Below, piece after piece: positions 12,701 through 23,850 of a stretch of DNA of 64,000 nucleotides (within the stretch, counting starts at the first letter, position 1; every line of letters begins with the position of its first letter). Position numbers and translations under genes: made by a program. The notes below the pieces were generated by a model. That model did no database searches, was not told the DNA's origin, and was given only the letters and a program-made list of their open reading frames with translations. The DNA is from Chrysoperla carnea (Eukaryota; Arthropoda; Insecta; Neuroptera; Chrysopidae), in contig NC_058339.1 of the NCBI RefSeq assembly GCF_905475395.1, positions 81,016,520 to 81,080,519 on the forward strand, in the 5' to 3' direction.

Positions 12701-13206
12701 GAGTGGAAGGACTTATTGGCCACTCCTGTGAAATTATTTTATAATAGTTCTAGAAACCGATTGAACTATTCCCCACTTGTAGGGCTTGCATGGAGCACGA
12801 TTAAACCTCCATACATGTTATTTGTATCAGAAGAAACATGCAGGGTGTCAGGTATAGAATGTTTGTTCCTGGAAGCAATGGACTTTCTGTGCGGCATCTG
12901 GTAGCGACAGAATCTACCCGGATATATGCCTTCGGATTGGATCCCTTGGCCTAGATGTTAGGGACCCATTTGCGGTTCGCCTCTTTTGTATTTATTATTA
13001 TAGATCCAGAGCTATACAAGCAGTTGTTTCCTAAAACCATATATATTCAATTTTGATGTCACAAGTTCTCGATTCATTCGGCTGGGATTAATGATTTAAA
13101 ATATTTTCTTTTATTTATTTTTTTCAGAATATTGTTTCTACGTCAACAAATAAAAACATTAGAAGAGCTAAAGTCACAAAATTCATTTATGTCTGAAGAT
13201 TCCTAG
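6736..13206 (+). CDS. WAC: WW domain-containing adapter with coiled coil (WAC; Drosophila Wacky homologue), complete, 8 exons
   Basis: Coding exons are 6736-6776, 6913-6946, 7365-7599, 9302-9465, 9966-10899, 11483-11625, 12159-12286 and 13128-13206. All have GT/AG borders, compatible phases and total 1758 nt (585 aa; human WAC is 647). The start was chosen because it opens with MVMHARK, as in vertebrate WAC (MVMYARK), and joins a 34-bp microexon that restores the conserved SDG..QPYQ-like N-terminus. A Ser/Arg-rich N-terminus precedes the WW domain at about 168-201 (W171, the Tyr triplet 182-184, W193, P196). An Arg-Glu/Arg-Asp tract spans about 269-307, a Pro/Ser/Thr linker follows, and the C-terminal coiled coil (about 518-580) carries the family signature GWPAD..EKQ. 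Known family role: a nuclear adaptor that binds the RNF20/40 H2B ubiquitin ligase and helps TTT-Pontin/Reptin activate TORC1. Seen: motifs, splice sites, phase. Inferred: function. The introns are 136 bp to 1.7 kb and hold repeat remnants. Confidence 0.94.
8090..8280 (-). other. Possible Tc1/mariner transposase remnant in WAC intron 3
   Basis: On the minus strand a region slightly richer in GC than the intron around it translates, with stops and a frame change, to fragments such as [11 protein letters not shown] and [10 protein letters not shown]. These loosely resemble the second helix-turn-helix region of Tc1/mariner transposases. The match is weak and no catalytic domain follows. Confidence 0.2.
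10296..10410 (+). repeat. Coding hexamer tract giving (Arg-Glu)n/(Arg-Asp)n in WAC exon 5
   Basis: CGTGAACGAGAAAGAGAACG-type hexamers encode an uninterrupted run of alternating Arg and Glu, then Arg and Asp, residues (about residues 269-307). Codons alternate between CGx and AGx for Arg, so it is not a pure microsatellite. It follows the WW domain and precedes a Pro-rich linker. Confidence 0.85.
11713..12105. repeat. Three inverted-repeat hairpins in WAC intron 6
   Basis: Within about 400 bp of intron 6 there are three stems. CCACCCACATCAT (11713-11725) pairs perfectly with 11776-11788. GCGACGGCAGTGTGATCAA (11814-11832) pairs with 11855-11873 with about four mismatches. ATCAGATCTTTCT (12070-12082) pairs perfectly with 12093-12105 across a 10-base loop. 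They could be independent MITE scars or RNA structures. No function is implied by the sequence alone. Confidence 0.7.
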
Positions 13207-13343
13207 TGAGTGTGATGCTAGTGTGTTTGTTTATTGTGAGTTGAATTAGTGTATATGATTTACAGCGTGTCACGGGCGTCATTCGTGTTTCCATCGATAA
13301 TTTCAATTCAAAAATATGCTCTGCTGCTTTCACCCATCAAATG

Positions 13344-13349
13344 AATAAA
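13344..13349 (+). terminator. Candidate WAC polyadenylation signal (AATAAA)
   Basis: An AATAAA hexamer occurs about 140 bp after the WAC stop codon. It is the first canonical hexamer after the stop that I noticed. In AT-rich DNA this could be chance. Confidence 0.4.
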
Positions 13350-16300
13350 ACAACTCTGTAAAGCACATTATTTATTTGTTGTTTGTGAATAATTGTTGTT
13401 GTGGGAACTGGGTTTTGTGGGTGAATAGGTGAACGCGTGGCGTGGGGTAGGTGAGAAAGAGAGGATTGTTGGTAACGGCGACGAGCGACGACCTCCATTG
13501 CATTTTAATTCAGATTTATATTTACTAAGCTAAAAAGACTATCTCCATAGTTAAATTTTACATTTATTATAATAATTATGTGAACTCTTGTATTTGTATT
13601 ATAATATTGGTTTTATCTGTTAGTGTATTTACTATACAACTCTATACCCAAGGGGACACGGGCGTCAATTTTCAATTTTGTAATTTATGATCTGATTTCC
13701 ATAAAAGAAAAAAAAAAATTCATGTAAATGTGTGAATATAATACTAACATCATGAAAAATTTTTATTTTTTTTGTGACGTTATCATTTAAAAATATCAAA
13801 CAGGATGTCCCTCCACAATTTAGTTAGCAAACATTATTTCATAATTTTATTATATTTTGAAAGAAAAAAAGTCCCCTAGCTCGTAAGCCAAGATTGTTAT
13901 TGATAAATACATTTTTTCACCACGAGAATTCTTGTTGAAATTGGTTACCGATTTTTGTTATTCTTACAGGAGAAGATCATAGAATAACAAATGGAAAAAA
14001 ATGTTTACTCTACGCTTGATAAAAAAAAGTGTATTCGTTTTTATAGATACAGAAGAAGGTGTTTTTCTAGGTCTCAGGGCAACGTACACCCTGTTTTATC
14101 GAATGTTGAGCAAAATGATTTTTGCACTTGTTATTAAATTTCTTGTAGAAAGATAGAAAACCGAAATCCATCCTCAAGAATTGTCGTAGTTAAAAAAATT
14201 GCTAGGCTAAGCATAATTAAGACACATAAGAATTTTTAGAGGTATATTTTATCAATGGCAATATATGCTGACGGGCATCCAGACTAATATGGCTTGGTAA
14301 AATAGTACATTTATCATTGGGAAAAATGCAAGCTAAAATTTTTCCTTTGTTTCAGTACTATAAAAACATATCTAAAAGTTCATCGAAAACGCGTTCGAAA
14401 GATTTATGAAAAGTTAAATGTAGTGGAAACAGTATATCTCGCTAACCAGCCATTAGGTTTACGTCATTTTAGGGTATTTTACCTTAAAAACTAAACAAAA
14501 CTGAAAAGTCTTCTTCAAACACCGATTTTGGCCAAAATTTTAACAATTGCCTCAGTCAACTTTGAAGTATGTTCTACAATTTTTTGCTTTTGGAAAATTA
14601 AATATTAATCTTCCTTAACTTATTTTATAAACACAATTTTTGAATGGCCCTTTTGAATGTTTTCATAGTATGAAAATGATGAAGAGAATCATGTTGAAAA
14701 ATTATTGTTTGCAATTTTTTCAAAGGTAGACCCATTTTTTTTGGTATTATTTTCCTAGACTAATAACATAAAATACTTTAATTTGGGAAAATTAACAAAA
14801 TGGCAGATTTTTTTTTTGTATAATGGTGATATTTTTTAAAGTCCATACTATTTATTTTTAAATTAGACTGTTCTTTCTGTTGTAAATTACGTTTTCTGAT
14901 TCTATGAAAAACATTTCTTTAAAAATAAAATAAAAAGTTAATTTAATCAAGTCAATTTTTTTGAATTCCTCTTGGATATCCTGTAAAGTTGGGCGCTAGG
15001 AAGTCGTGCATTATTGTTTCACTTGTATAAAAGGCTATACCAAACTTTTTTTTGAAAAATTTTTGAGGTATTGTTCTTTTCATGAAATGTTTTCTAATAT
15101 CTACCCACACTTATAATTAATTTTGCGGAATGAGATCGTTAATCACTGCATAACTAGAAACAATTTACCTCAGTCTCTTTCACCCACTTGAACTAATAAT
15201 TTCTGATAAACGTTTCATCCTTAAATTTGCTCGCTATTTTCGATAATTTTATGACTGAACAAAATTACGCAAACTTGGACCAAACAACCCAGAAACATTT
15301 ATGCTGTGTGAGATCAAATACGGCGCTTAGGCCTCACTTTGATATCAATTGGTAAAATTTAGATTTATAGCGTCTTAAATTAATAAAAATCACATTCAAA
15401 CTATACAATAAATTTCGTCAAAAGCTTCACCATTACGCCATGGTTTCTAAGATCAAATGATCCGTAATTATCAAAAATAAAGTCTAAGAGTTGAACCTGA
15501 TCAGTTTTCACCGATTGAAGAATTCTTGCATAGAATTAAGACTAAAAAAACGTCGACGTAAAACTTAAAATTAATCTTAATAGGTCACATGATCGCTTCC
15601 ACTATCCAGGCTAGCAAAAAGTCAGGATCGATCATTTTTGGCAGCGAAAAAATTCCATTAATAACTTTTATTTTGTGATGAGACACGAAAAAGCAGATGT
15701 ATCTAGATAAATAAAAATAATATACGTCACTTTAATCGGTTAAAAATATAAAAAATTCTGGAACAAAACTAATGACCTCATTCGAATTAATTATAGAATT
15801 ATGAGATGTCCAAAATTCGACATATGTGTACTTTTTCTTTTCTCTAAACAAAAAAGTGCTGATTTTTATTTGTCTTCCCAAATCAAACCTAAATTTTTTT
15901 CCATTTTTTCTCCAAGTATATCAAGTTTATGCTTGCTAACTAAATTGTTATGGTTCACCCCTGTAATATATATAATCTTGAATGTTCAATTTTAGTACAA
16001 AAAAAAAAAAAATAAATAATAATAATAAAAATAAGGAAAATCACATGAAGATGACGTTCTTGAAGTGTTGGCTTCGCTAATTTTACGCAACTTGAAACAA
16101 TATCGAAGATATCGTTTCTATAAAATGATTTCAGTTTTATTCATCTAGAAATTCGAGTATATTGTATTAATTCGGATTTTTTTCAATGAATGTTTTCATG
16201 GCCAAACGTATACAAAATTTAACTGTCAAAATATACCGGAAATGGCATGGCAAGTGTATGAATAATCGCAAAAGAAACTGAGGCATAATACTTGAATTTC

Positions 16301-16921
16301 AGCGAGGTTAATTGAATTTTTTCATACGGATAATGCTGTTAGAGCTCGTTAAATGTTAAGGTTCGTTGGAATTTAATCTCGAACTCGGAAAACAATCATT
16401 TGCAGTTGGTTACATGGGGATATCAATATTAGTAGTAGGTACTCCCGGTTATGCAAAAAGTGATACAACCTTACGATGGAGTAATGAATTATCAAATTTC
16501 GAGTTGCTGAAAAAAATGCCGGGCACACACTAAAATTATTTTCATAAAAGAGCTATTTCAATAGTAATGTTTCCTTTGGGGGAAAAATACATGTGATTTG
16601 ATTTTAAGACTCACAAAATTATTGAAAATCAGATAACCTTTTGTTTTTGGATATAATTTGTTGTTTGGAAAATACAGTTCATAAAAATTTCAATTAATTG
16701 ATGAATTAAGACAGTCGAATTTAAAATAATAAATTTAAAAAAAATTGACTAATTGCGTTAAAAATTATCGCTGTTGGAAATGTGAAAATGAGTCACAACA
16801 GTTATCTGTGAGATGAAGTACATCATGACGTAAATCCAGGATAATGTCAATATAAAAATTTTACAATAAATTAAAACAATCAGTATCCTGTTAAGTTTAA
16901 GGTATTTAAGAAAAGTATCAT
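13350..16921. other. Gene-free intergenic DNA
   Basis: AT-rich with no recognisable coding exon on either strand. Open frames are short and lack domains. A GC-richer patch at 13425-13500 probably still belongs to the WAC 3' flank. No bounded mobile element was resolved. Confidence 0.5.
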
Positions 16922-17508
16922 ATTAAGGATGTACGAGCACCAAGGAAATTTTAAATAAAAAGCTAGATTTTTTTTTATATGAAGTTGTGCTAAGTCTAAA
17001 TCAATTCTGAAATTGTAGGGAGGGTTGCCCGATTATTTAAAAAAATAAATGACTTCAAAAATAGATAAAACGGTAGATGGATGATATGTTTTCATAGATT
17101 TCTCTTCTCCAAAACTAGTTGGTGGAAATAAAATAAAAAACTATTTAAAGTTATAACCTTAATAAATTATTGAAAACGAAAAAAAACCCGTTGTGCCGAT
17201 TAATTAAGGATGTATGAGCACGGTGGTGGGGGACACATTAAAAAAAAAGTATATTTTCAATTTTGATGATGAATTATGTTATTTATAACTTAACAATATA
17301 AAACGAAATTGAAAATTTTGTTCAATTAGTAAGCTTTCGATATTTCGAAAACCAAGGCAGATATCGGAAATTTTTTTTTTCTTATTTTTCGTTTACATTC
17401 ATGAAGTTATTCCGTAATAACAAAATTAACCATCAAAGTTGAAAATAAAAGGTACAAATAATTTCAACACTAAATCTAAAATTTCCTTGGAGCTCGTACT
17501 ACCTTAAG
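16922..17508. mobile_element. Inverted-repeat element with TTAAGGATGTACGAGC-type ends
   Basis: The left end ATTAAGGATGTACGAGCACC then AAGGAAATTTTA (16922-16953) is matched by its reverse complement at about 17475-17508 (AAATTTCCTTGGAGCTCGTACTACCTTAAG). A third copy of the end (TTAAGGATGTATGAGCACGG) sits inside at about 17205-17224, suggesting a nested or composite insertion. A similar terminus (CCTTAAGGTGGTACAGCAG) occurs at 36109-36127 in a Nup153 intron. No coding capacity is seen. Confidence 0.65.
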
Positions 17509-18137
17509 AAAAAAAAATGTCTAATATGTGTTTCAAACATGTGTGTAACGAAATTTTCAAAATTAATCTTTTTATAAAAAGGTCATTTCTATCCATCCGT
17601 TTTAACACTTTTATGTAATATACGTAAATATATATTTAATATTTCAAACAGTTTTTGCGATGTATAGTTTATAATAATAATGCCAAAAAAGGGAGAGTGG
17701 AAATGAATTTTTATATAGAGCATGCCTTCAAAAGTTTCGTGACACATACTTGGAACCGCCATAAGTGAAAAAATTTCATGCTAAGATTTTAACGGAAATA
17801 TCTATTTTGAGCTAGTCATTTTATCTGGCATCTGTCCCTTACTGAAAAAAGAATTAACGGTCGAATGTTGAAAATTTTAATTTTAGACTGTTGTAACATC
17901 TTGTATTTCTTCTCTTATTGCAAGTCGCCTTTTTTATCGGACATGGAAGTTATTCGACATGATTTTTATCTCCTTTCGTATCTTGAAGAAGTCGTTATTT
18001 TGAATTTCTATTCTCAAGTAAGGTAAGTATGATTCATCCTAATATAATAGATATTGCTAGAAAACCATAAGTTGGACGGTAACTGGCTCTTAGGCTAAAT
18101 CAAGAGACGTTGTTTAGGGTTAGCTAAACTTTTTTAC
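17509..18137. other. Gene-free stretch
   Basis: Nothing recognisable on either strand. Confidence 0.5.
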
Positions 18138-18240
18138 CCAAGTTTGTAACGCTTAAAAATATTGATGCTACGAACCAAATTTTGGTATATGTGTTCATTA
18201 AATCACCTAATTAGTCCATTTCCGGTTGTTTGTCTGAGTG
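18138..18240. repeat. Dispersed repeat shared with the flank of the satellite array
   Basis: CCCAAGTTTGTAACGCTTAA then AAATATTGATGCTA at 18138-18172 is almost exactly the reverse complement of 46105-46139. The match continues into (A)TATACCAAAATTT. It is followed by GTTTGTCTGAGTGTTTGTCT, a pattern common at the edges of insect repeats. It is probably the terminus of a transposon whose class I cannot assign. Confidence 0.7.
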
Positions 18241-18290
18241 TTTGTCTATCTGTCAATACGTTAAATCAAAAATGAAAAGAGATATCAATA

Positions 18291-18957
18291 GACCAAGAGC
18301 CAGTGACCAATTTAAGGTTGTCATTTCAAAAGTCACGAAACTTTTCATAAAAAAACCTCAATACCTACAGATACTGAAACGCCACTTCTGGCAGCTCAGT
18401 GTGGCCGGGTTGAAATACCCTAATTTTTTAAAGAGGGTAAGAAATAAGGCTCATTTTTGTTAAAGTATAAATCATAAAATTTTAAGAAATTACTTTCGAC
18501 AATATTTTTACTTCATACAATTTTTGCCAGAACATTTACATCCCTCCTAATTATTGCCAGAACGCTATAAATATTTATTTAAAAAAAATCCAATGTTGTC
18601 ATTTCATCACTCTTGAAATTTTAACAGAATAAAGAAAATATATTAATAATTCATAATATTTAATGCCAGAACGAAATTCTATCACCAACAGTCTGCCAGA
18701 GCGAAAAACGTATCCGTGCGAGTGAGAGCAATGTATATGAAAACCTATGAGTTAGAGTGAGAGGGCATATTTATTCATTGTTGTATACGATTCAACAACA
18801 TTTCTTATTACTAACCCTCTTTAAAAAATTAGGGTATTTCAACCCGGCCACACTGAGCTGCCAGAAGTGGCTTTTCAGTATCTGTAGGTATTGAGGTTTT
18901 TTTATGAAAAGTTTCGTGACTTTTGAAATGACAACCTTAAATTGGTCACTGGCTCTC
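18291..18957. mobile_element. Foldback element with ~146-bp near-perfect inverted repeats
   Basis: Bases about 18291-18436 (from AGAGCCAGTGACCAATTTAA to ATTTTTTAAAGAGGGTA) are the reverse complement of about 18813-18957 with only a few mismatches. The central ~375 bp has no transposase frame but holds several copies of GCCAGAAC/GCCAGAGCG (18526, 18555, 18665, 18693). The high arm identity suggests recent insertion. The open frame overlapping the left arm (18230-18463) is a by-product of this repeat. Confidence 0.85.
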
Positions 18958-19554
18958 CGTATACAAGCTGAAATTTGTATAGTGTGCTTAGGATGTTACA
19001 AGTGAGGTCGAGTGCGTAAATGAACAAGAGTATCTGATCGAATGGAAGGAAGTTTCCAGGGACAACGGAAGACTTTGGAGTTCAAAGTAAGCGCTTTTCA
19101 CCTCAAATCTTGTCATATAAGAAATTCTTCACGTGAGAACAACGTTCCAAACTGCCTAAAATATTATATCACGAGAGTATCAAGTTTGATATACTTATTT
19201 AGGGCTCTCGTAAGTTCGAAGGTTTGAGTTTAGGTATATTGGGTTAATTATTCGTGAATCGCAAGACTCTCGTTTATATCCTGAACGTTTGGTACTGTAT
19301 GCTTCATATTGAAACATATCAAGTGTAAAAATATAGCTTTAATATTTTATAGTAAATTTTGGAACAAAAGAAAATGCTTAACTCTATCTTTTTACGCCTA
19401 CCATGGTATTCCCAAAAATGTTCAGGAAATATAAAAAAATCTTCGAATCTGAGTTATTTAATGTTAAAATATTTCAATTATTTGAAATCATTTCTGGGTG
19501 TCCCAAAATATTTAACTTGAAGAAGTTACTATCCGATTTTCAAATTCCTATCTT

Positions 19555-19690
<136 letters not shown>

Positions 19691-20010
19691 CTTGTGTGCG
19701 TGTGTATGTAACTGAACTCCTCCTAGACGGCTGGACCGATTTTGATGAAATTTTTTGTGTGAGTTCAAGGGGATTCGAGAATGGTTTAGATTGTAGTGGG
19801 CCACAATTTGGCCCACTACAACTGTTTTTGAGGATTCCGCACCAAAAAAATTAAATTTCATTAAATGATGGTAGCGCATATAAATCATATTACATTATAT
19901 TACAACTTACTATGTGTACTATGTATTTTTAATAGTATTCAGGTATTGTCAATAGGCATTTATTAGAGCCATATGCGAGCGCAGCGAGCTCTACTATCAA
20001 AGGCCAGGCT
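19691..20010 (+). repeat. Transposon-end-like repeat adjoining the (TA)n tract
   Basis: The sequence after the microsatellite contains GGCTGGACCGATTTTGATGA and later GCGAGCGCAGCGAGCTCTAC. Both are patterns I associate with the ends of widespread non-autonomous arthropod transposons. A direct match to a named family cannot be made here. Confidence 0.45.
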
Positions 20011-21832
20011 AAAGGTCGAAGGTCAGGCCAGTCCAATAAATAGGAGTTAAATTGTGGTTTAGCGGACAGGCTAAACGTAGTATAGGTATTAATGAATTGG
20101 AGTTACGTTTTCACGGGGCAACTTCTGTCGGAGTCGCTAGTGTGTCTATAAAATTTTATAGTGATTGATAGGCATAGAGTAGGAGGTAAGCTGTAACCCA
20201 GTTAAGACCCCGTAAGCAAAACCGCCCCGTTGAAAAAATATATATTAAAAATGGTATGACTTTTTTCTTCTTTTTTTTTTTGTCGAAAAGTTAAAAAGAG
20301 ATTGAGATGATCGTTAAAATAAGAATTTTTGAATCAATTGAAATTTTTATGAAGTAAAATTTTTTTAATCACTTGTATATAATAATTATCACATGATTAA
20401 TAGTTAATTTTCATTTTGAATATGTTGATTTGGCAATAGGGAAAACGCATGAATATGTGAGAGGAATTATATGGATCGAAAAAAAATTTCGCGTAAATCG
20501 GGATATCAATGTTAAACAGCCAAAGAATATTAAAATCGACGTCGAAAATGATCATAAACGCTTCTATTATTACACACAACGATTTCTATCGATTTAGCTG
20601 ACAATTATTTTAAAACATTTTCATTATAAAGAGTGCTCAAAAATAATGGAATACTTTAATTTAATTATTTTAGAAATTATTTTTTGGAAAATTTATCAGA
20701 CTTCATGACATGACAAAAACAACTTTTGTGAGTCGTTACTCACTTCTGCAAGTAGAAATAAGTCTCAAATCATGAACTATCTCGACAGAAATTCTTGTAT
20801 TGACATTCATAGAATGTGGAAAACTAAAGTATACAGGATGCTTTTTTGATTTGACATTTGAAACTCGATAAATAAATTTAATCCAGGAAATTGCTTCAAA
20901 TGAAAAATGTTAGTTTCAGTGGCACACATCGTATACCGACATGGAATTCGATCCTCGAATCAAATAAAATCTTACTCTGAATCATAACTAACAAACATTA
21001 AATGGACGCTTTAAATTAGGAAGTTGCTCTTTGTAAATACGTAAAAAAATTTTTTGTAAACCGAATAGTTCAGTTAAATCTAACTTTTTATGAGTTTATA
21101 TATTCAATTTGAAAAAAAAAATGTTCCTTATAGAAAAATAAACCACTTTTATTGAATTTATGGAAACATTTTTTTCGAAGAGTGTCTACAGATTTCGAAG
21201 AAACAATTATACGAAATAACATTTTTGGATAAAACTTTTCAGTTGGTTTCTGCCTAAACTGTAGGTATGGTTTGCGGAAAAATGTTACTTTTTTAATCAA
21301 TAGCAATTAAAAGTGTTCCTCTATCGATTATCAGTTATAGAGTAGAGTGGGCTTTTCATTGAGCTTGAACACTTAGGTCAAGTTTAATGTCTGCGTAAGA
21401 TGTGCGCCTACATACCCAACATTTTTCGCTTGAAGCATATTTATCAATAAAAGTAATTATTCGATTTTCAAGCATATGTCAACTTAAAAAAGACACCTTG
21501 CATGTAGGTGGTGTATTATGTACATAGATAATTGTATATTATACTGTTCAACACTAATTTAGTTTTCTTTGGCCAAAGAATAGTATAACCCCTATCTGTG
21601 ATGCTGTAGACGTAATATTCTTCTGCGAAGATCAACTAAGAGTACCGGATATTTAAAAGAGAAATTTTTTTTTGAACAATAGAAAACATTTTATTATTTT
21701 GAAAATAAAAATTTATTAAATTTAAAAGCTACAATTACAACTATTGACTTAATTTTACCCTTTCGCCTATCCTCTGACAATGGAAACGTTTTTTTCAAAA
21801 TATTTGAATGTAATTAAAATGTGAGAAAAATT
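20011..21832. other. Gene-free stretch before the caspase relic
   Basis: AT-rich and without recognisable exons. The minus-strand frames (60-72 codons) show no domain. No bounded repeat was resolved. Confidence 0.5.
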
Positions 21833-22700
21833 ATGGAAACGACCATTAACGAAAGTGAAGAAAAAAGTTCAAAAATGGTTAATTTAAATAGAGAAGAAAT
21901 TAAAATAACTGTGAAAAAAATAAAACATGGACGGTTAATGGTTCTTCCAAATTGACCTAATGATATATATTCTCCATACCGAATGCGATAATGCAAAAGG
22001 GGTGTAACACTTGTAATTAATAGTATAGAATTTGAGAATGAGAAACTTGAAAAACGAAATGGTGCTAGTGTTGATCCAGAAAATTTAAAATAATTATTTG
22101 AACAATTGAGTTTCGAATGGATTTATTGGGAAAATAAAAATTACAAAGATCTTAAGAAGGAAGTGCGAGAATTTACGCATGATTCAAATGAAATATTAAA
22201 CGAAGTTTACTCATGTTTTGTAATTGTTATGTCCCACGGAGGTCAGGGTAGTATCTCCGAAGACCCGGTTATTTATACGAAAGACAATAAAACAATTGAA
22301 TTTAGGTACATTATAAATAGTTTTAGTAATTCAAATTTGTAAATTATTACAAGGTTAACCAAAAGTTTTAACTTTTCAAGTATGTCGAGGTTTCTTGAAG
22401 GATCTTGCACTTATTTCACGTGGAATTAATGCAGGTAACCAAATGAGTTTATTGAAATCAGATGTAGACATGCTTAATTGTTATGTAACTGGTCCAGGAT
22501 ACAGAAGTTTTCGTCATCCACCGAAGGGTGCTTGGTTTGTTCAATATTTTTGTGAGACATTTATGAAGTATGCTTTCAACACAGATGTGTTTAAACTTTT
22601 TTGTACCACTGCCAAAGTAATTAAAGAACGTACTGAAGATAATGCCCTACAAGTTGCCCATATTGTAACTATTTATTTTCGTCCATGTTATTTAAATCCG
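21833..22700 (+). pseudogene. Caspase pseudogene, copy 1 (p20 plus p10), intronless and broken
   Basis: Translation from ATG 21833 gives a short prodomain, then RGVTLVIN, RNGASVDPENL, DSNEI, CFVIVMSHGG, FQVCRGF, DMLNCYVTGPG and KGAWFVQ, in the order of caspase p20 and p10 subunits. The residues that form the active site and P1-Asp pocket are still present: Arg in RNGAS, His at 22235-22237, Cys at 22383-22385 in QVCRG (usual QACRG) and Arg in SFR of p10. The frame is broken by TGA 21953, TAA 21989, TAA 22091, a +1 shift near 22336 and TAA 22356. No GT/AG pair that would remove these was found. This reads as a decayed executioner-type caspase, possibly a retrocopy, though no terminal poly(A) is seen. 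Known: caspase fold and residues. Inferred: loss of function. Confidence 0.8.
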
Positions 22701-22715
22701 TTGCCGCACCATGAA

Positions 22716-23095
22716 AACAATTTGAATACATTCCAAGATGATACATACGACAATCAAATATTTGATTATTTCTTACCGCCGTACCCAATGTGCGGACTCA
22801 AGAGAGGTTTTGCACTTGTAATCAATATTATAGATTTTAATAATGACGAATCACGAAAATTTGAATCGATTTATTGGGAAAATCAAACTGGCAAAGATAT
22901 TTTGAATAAATTAAGAGAATTTACGGATGATTCAAATACAAAGTTAAGTGAAGTTGATTGTTTTGTAATCATGATGTCCCATGGAAAACATCTGGGTAAT
23001 ACCCCAGAGGACATACACATTTATATTAGAACGCAACGACCGAAAACCGTACCTCGACCAGATAGGCGCCTTTTTTCCTGCTACCCTCTCTATTA
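22716..23095 (+). pseudogene. Caspase pseudogene, copy 2 (p20 fragment only)
   Basis: Directly downstream, and in the same open frame as the p10 part of copy 1, a second caspase p20-like segment appears: RGFALVINIIDFNN, IYWENQTGKDILNKLREF and CFVIMMSHGKH. Compared with copy 1 it lacks about 26 residues around the RxGxxxD motif. It keeps the His of SHG but ends before any QACRG pentapeptide and has no p10. The sequence after about 23040 is unrelated. This is a truncated tandem duplicate. The open 233-codon frame across both pieces (22395-23096) is not a functional caspase, because p10 precedes p20. Confidence 0.7.
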
Positions 23096-23549
23096 AAGTT
23101 TCACGCCCTTATATATGTTCTTGATTTCCAGTAATTTCAAATTACTAATTTGTATGGCTGTCCATAATAGGTCAAATTATGTGATTATTGAAAGGAAAAT
23201 AATGTTCACAGCGCGCTGGTAGTTAGGGTGCAATCTCAGGGGTACTATTAAAAAAAGTAGTTACAACGCGTAATTTTATTTACAGGCCAATTTTGTTAAC
23301 TAATTATTTTCTAACCATTATTCCTGACATCGATTGCGTTAACTAATGTGGTATGCATGTTACTAAAACAACCGAATTTCTGTCTGGCAAATTATAATTA
23401 CATTCTTTGATTCTAAAACTAGCTATACTAAAATTATTTGAAAGAGTTTTAACGGTGTTGGCAACGGCAAAACTGTTTGGCGTTGATACAATCATACTGC
23501 TAAACGGTCATGAAATATGCACTAGCAAACACTTATTAACTTACCCTAC

Positions 23550-23850
23550 CTAACATGGACACTATACAAGGATACTCAACTCAAACGCAGAAGCGAAAAT
23601 TGACATAATTTGTCAACGAAATAGCAGAAATTATAGCGCCGCTGGTATTCCTTTTGCACCGAAGTGTATTGTACGAACACATACGCATATGCGAACGAAA
23701 TACTACATAAATACGTCATATTTTTAAAATCAAACTCGCGCCTTACTCTTCTTCCTCTTTCACGGTGCAAAAGTAACACAACTGCTATCTTTTTTTTGAC
23801 AGATATTTGATTACATGGAATTGAATGTCCTTGCATAGTGTCCATGCTAC
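23550..23850. mobile_element. Small foldback element
   Basis: TAACATGGACACTATACAAG near 23550 is the reverse complement of CTTGCATAGTGTCCATGCTA near 23831 with few mismatches. A second internal pair (CTTTTGCACCG near 23651 and CGGTGCAAAAG near 23763) fits the same fold. No coding capacity is supported. The 100-codon minus frame across it shows no domain. Confidence 0.6.

Noticed and set aside
22395-23096. A single 233-codon caspase-like gene
   Set aside because: The frame joins the p10 of one copy to the p20 of the next. The upstream p20 is in another frame and broken, so it is not a functional caspase gene.
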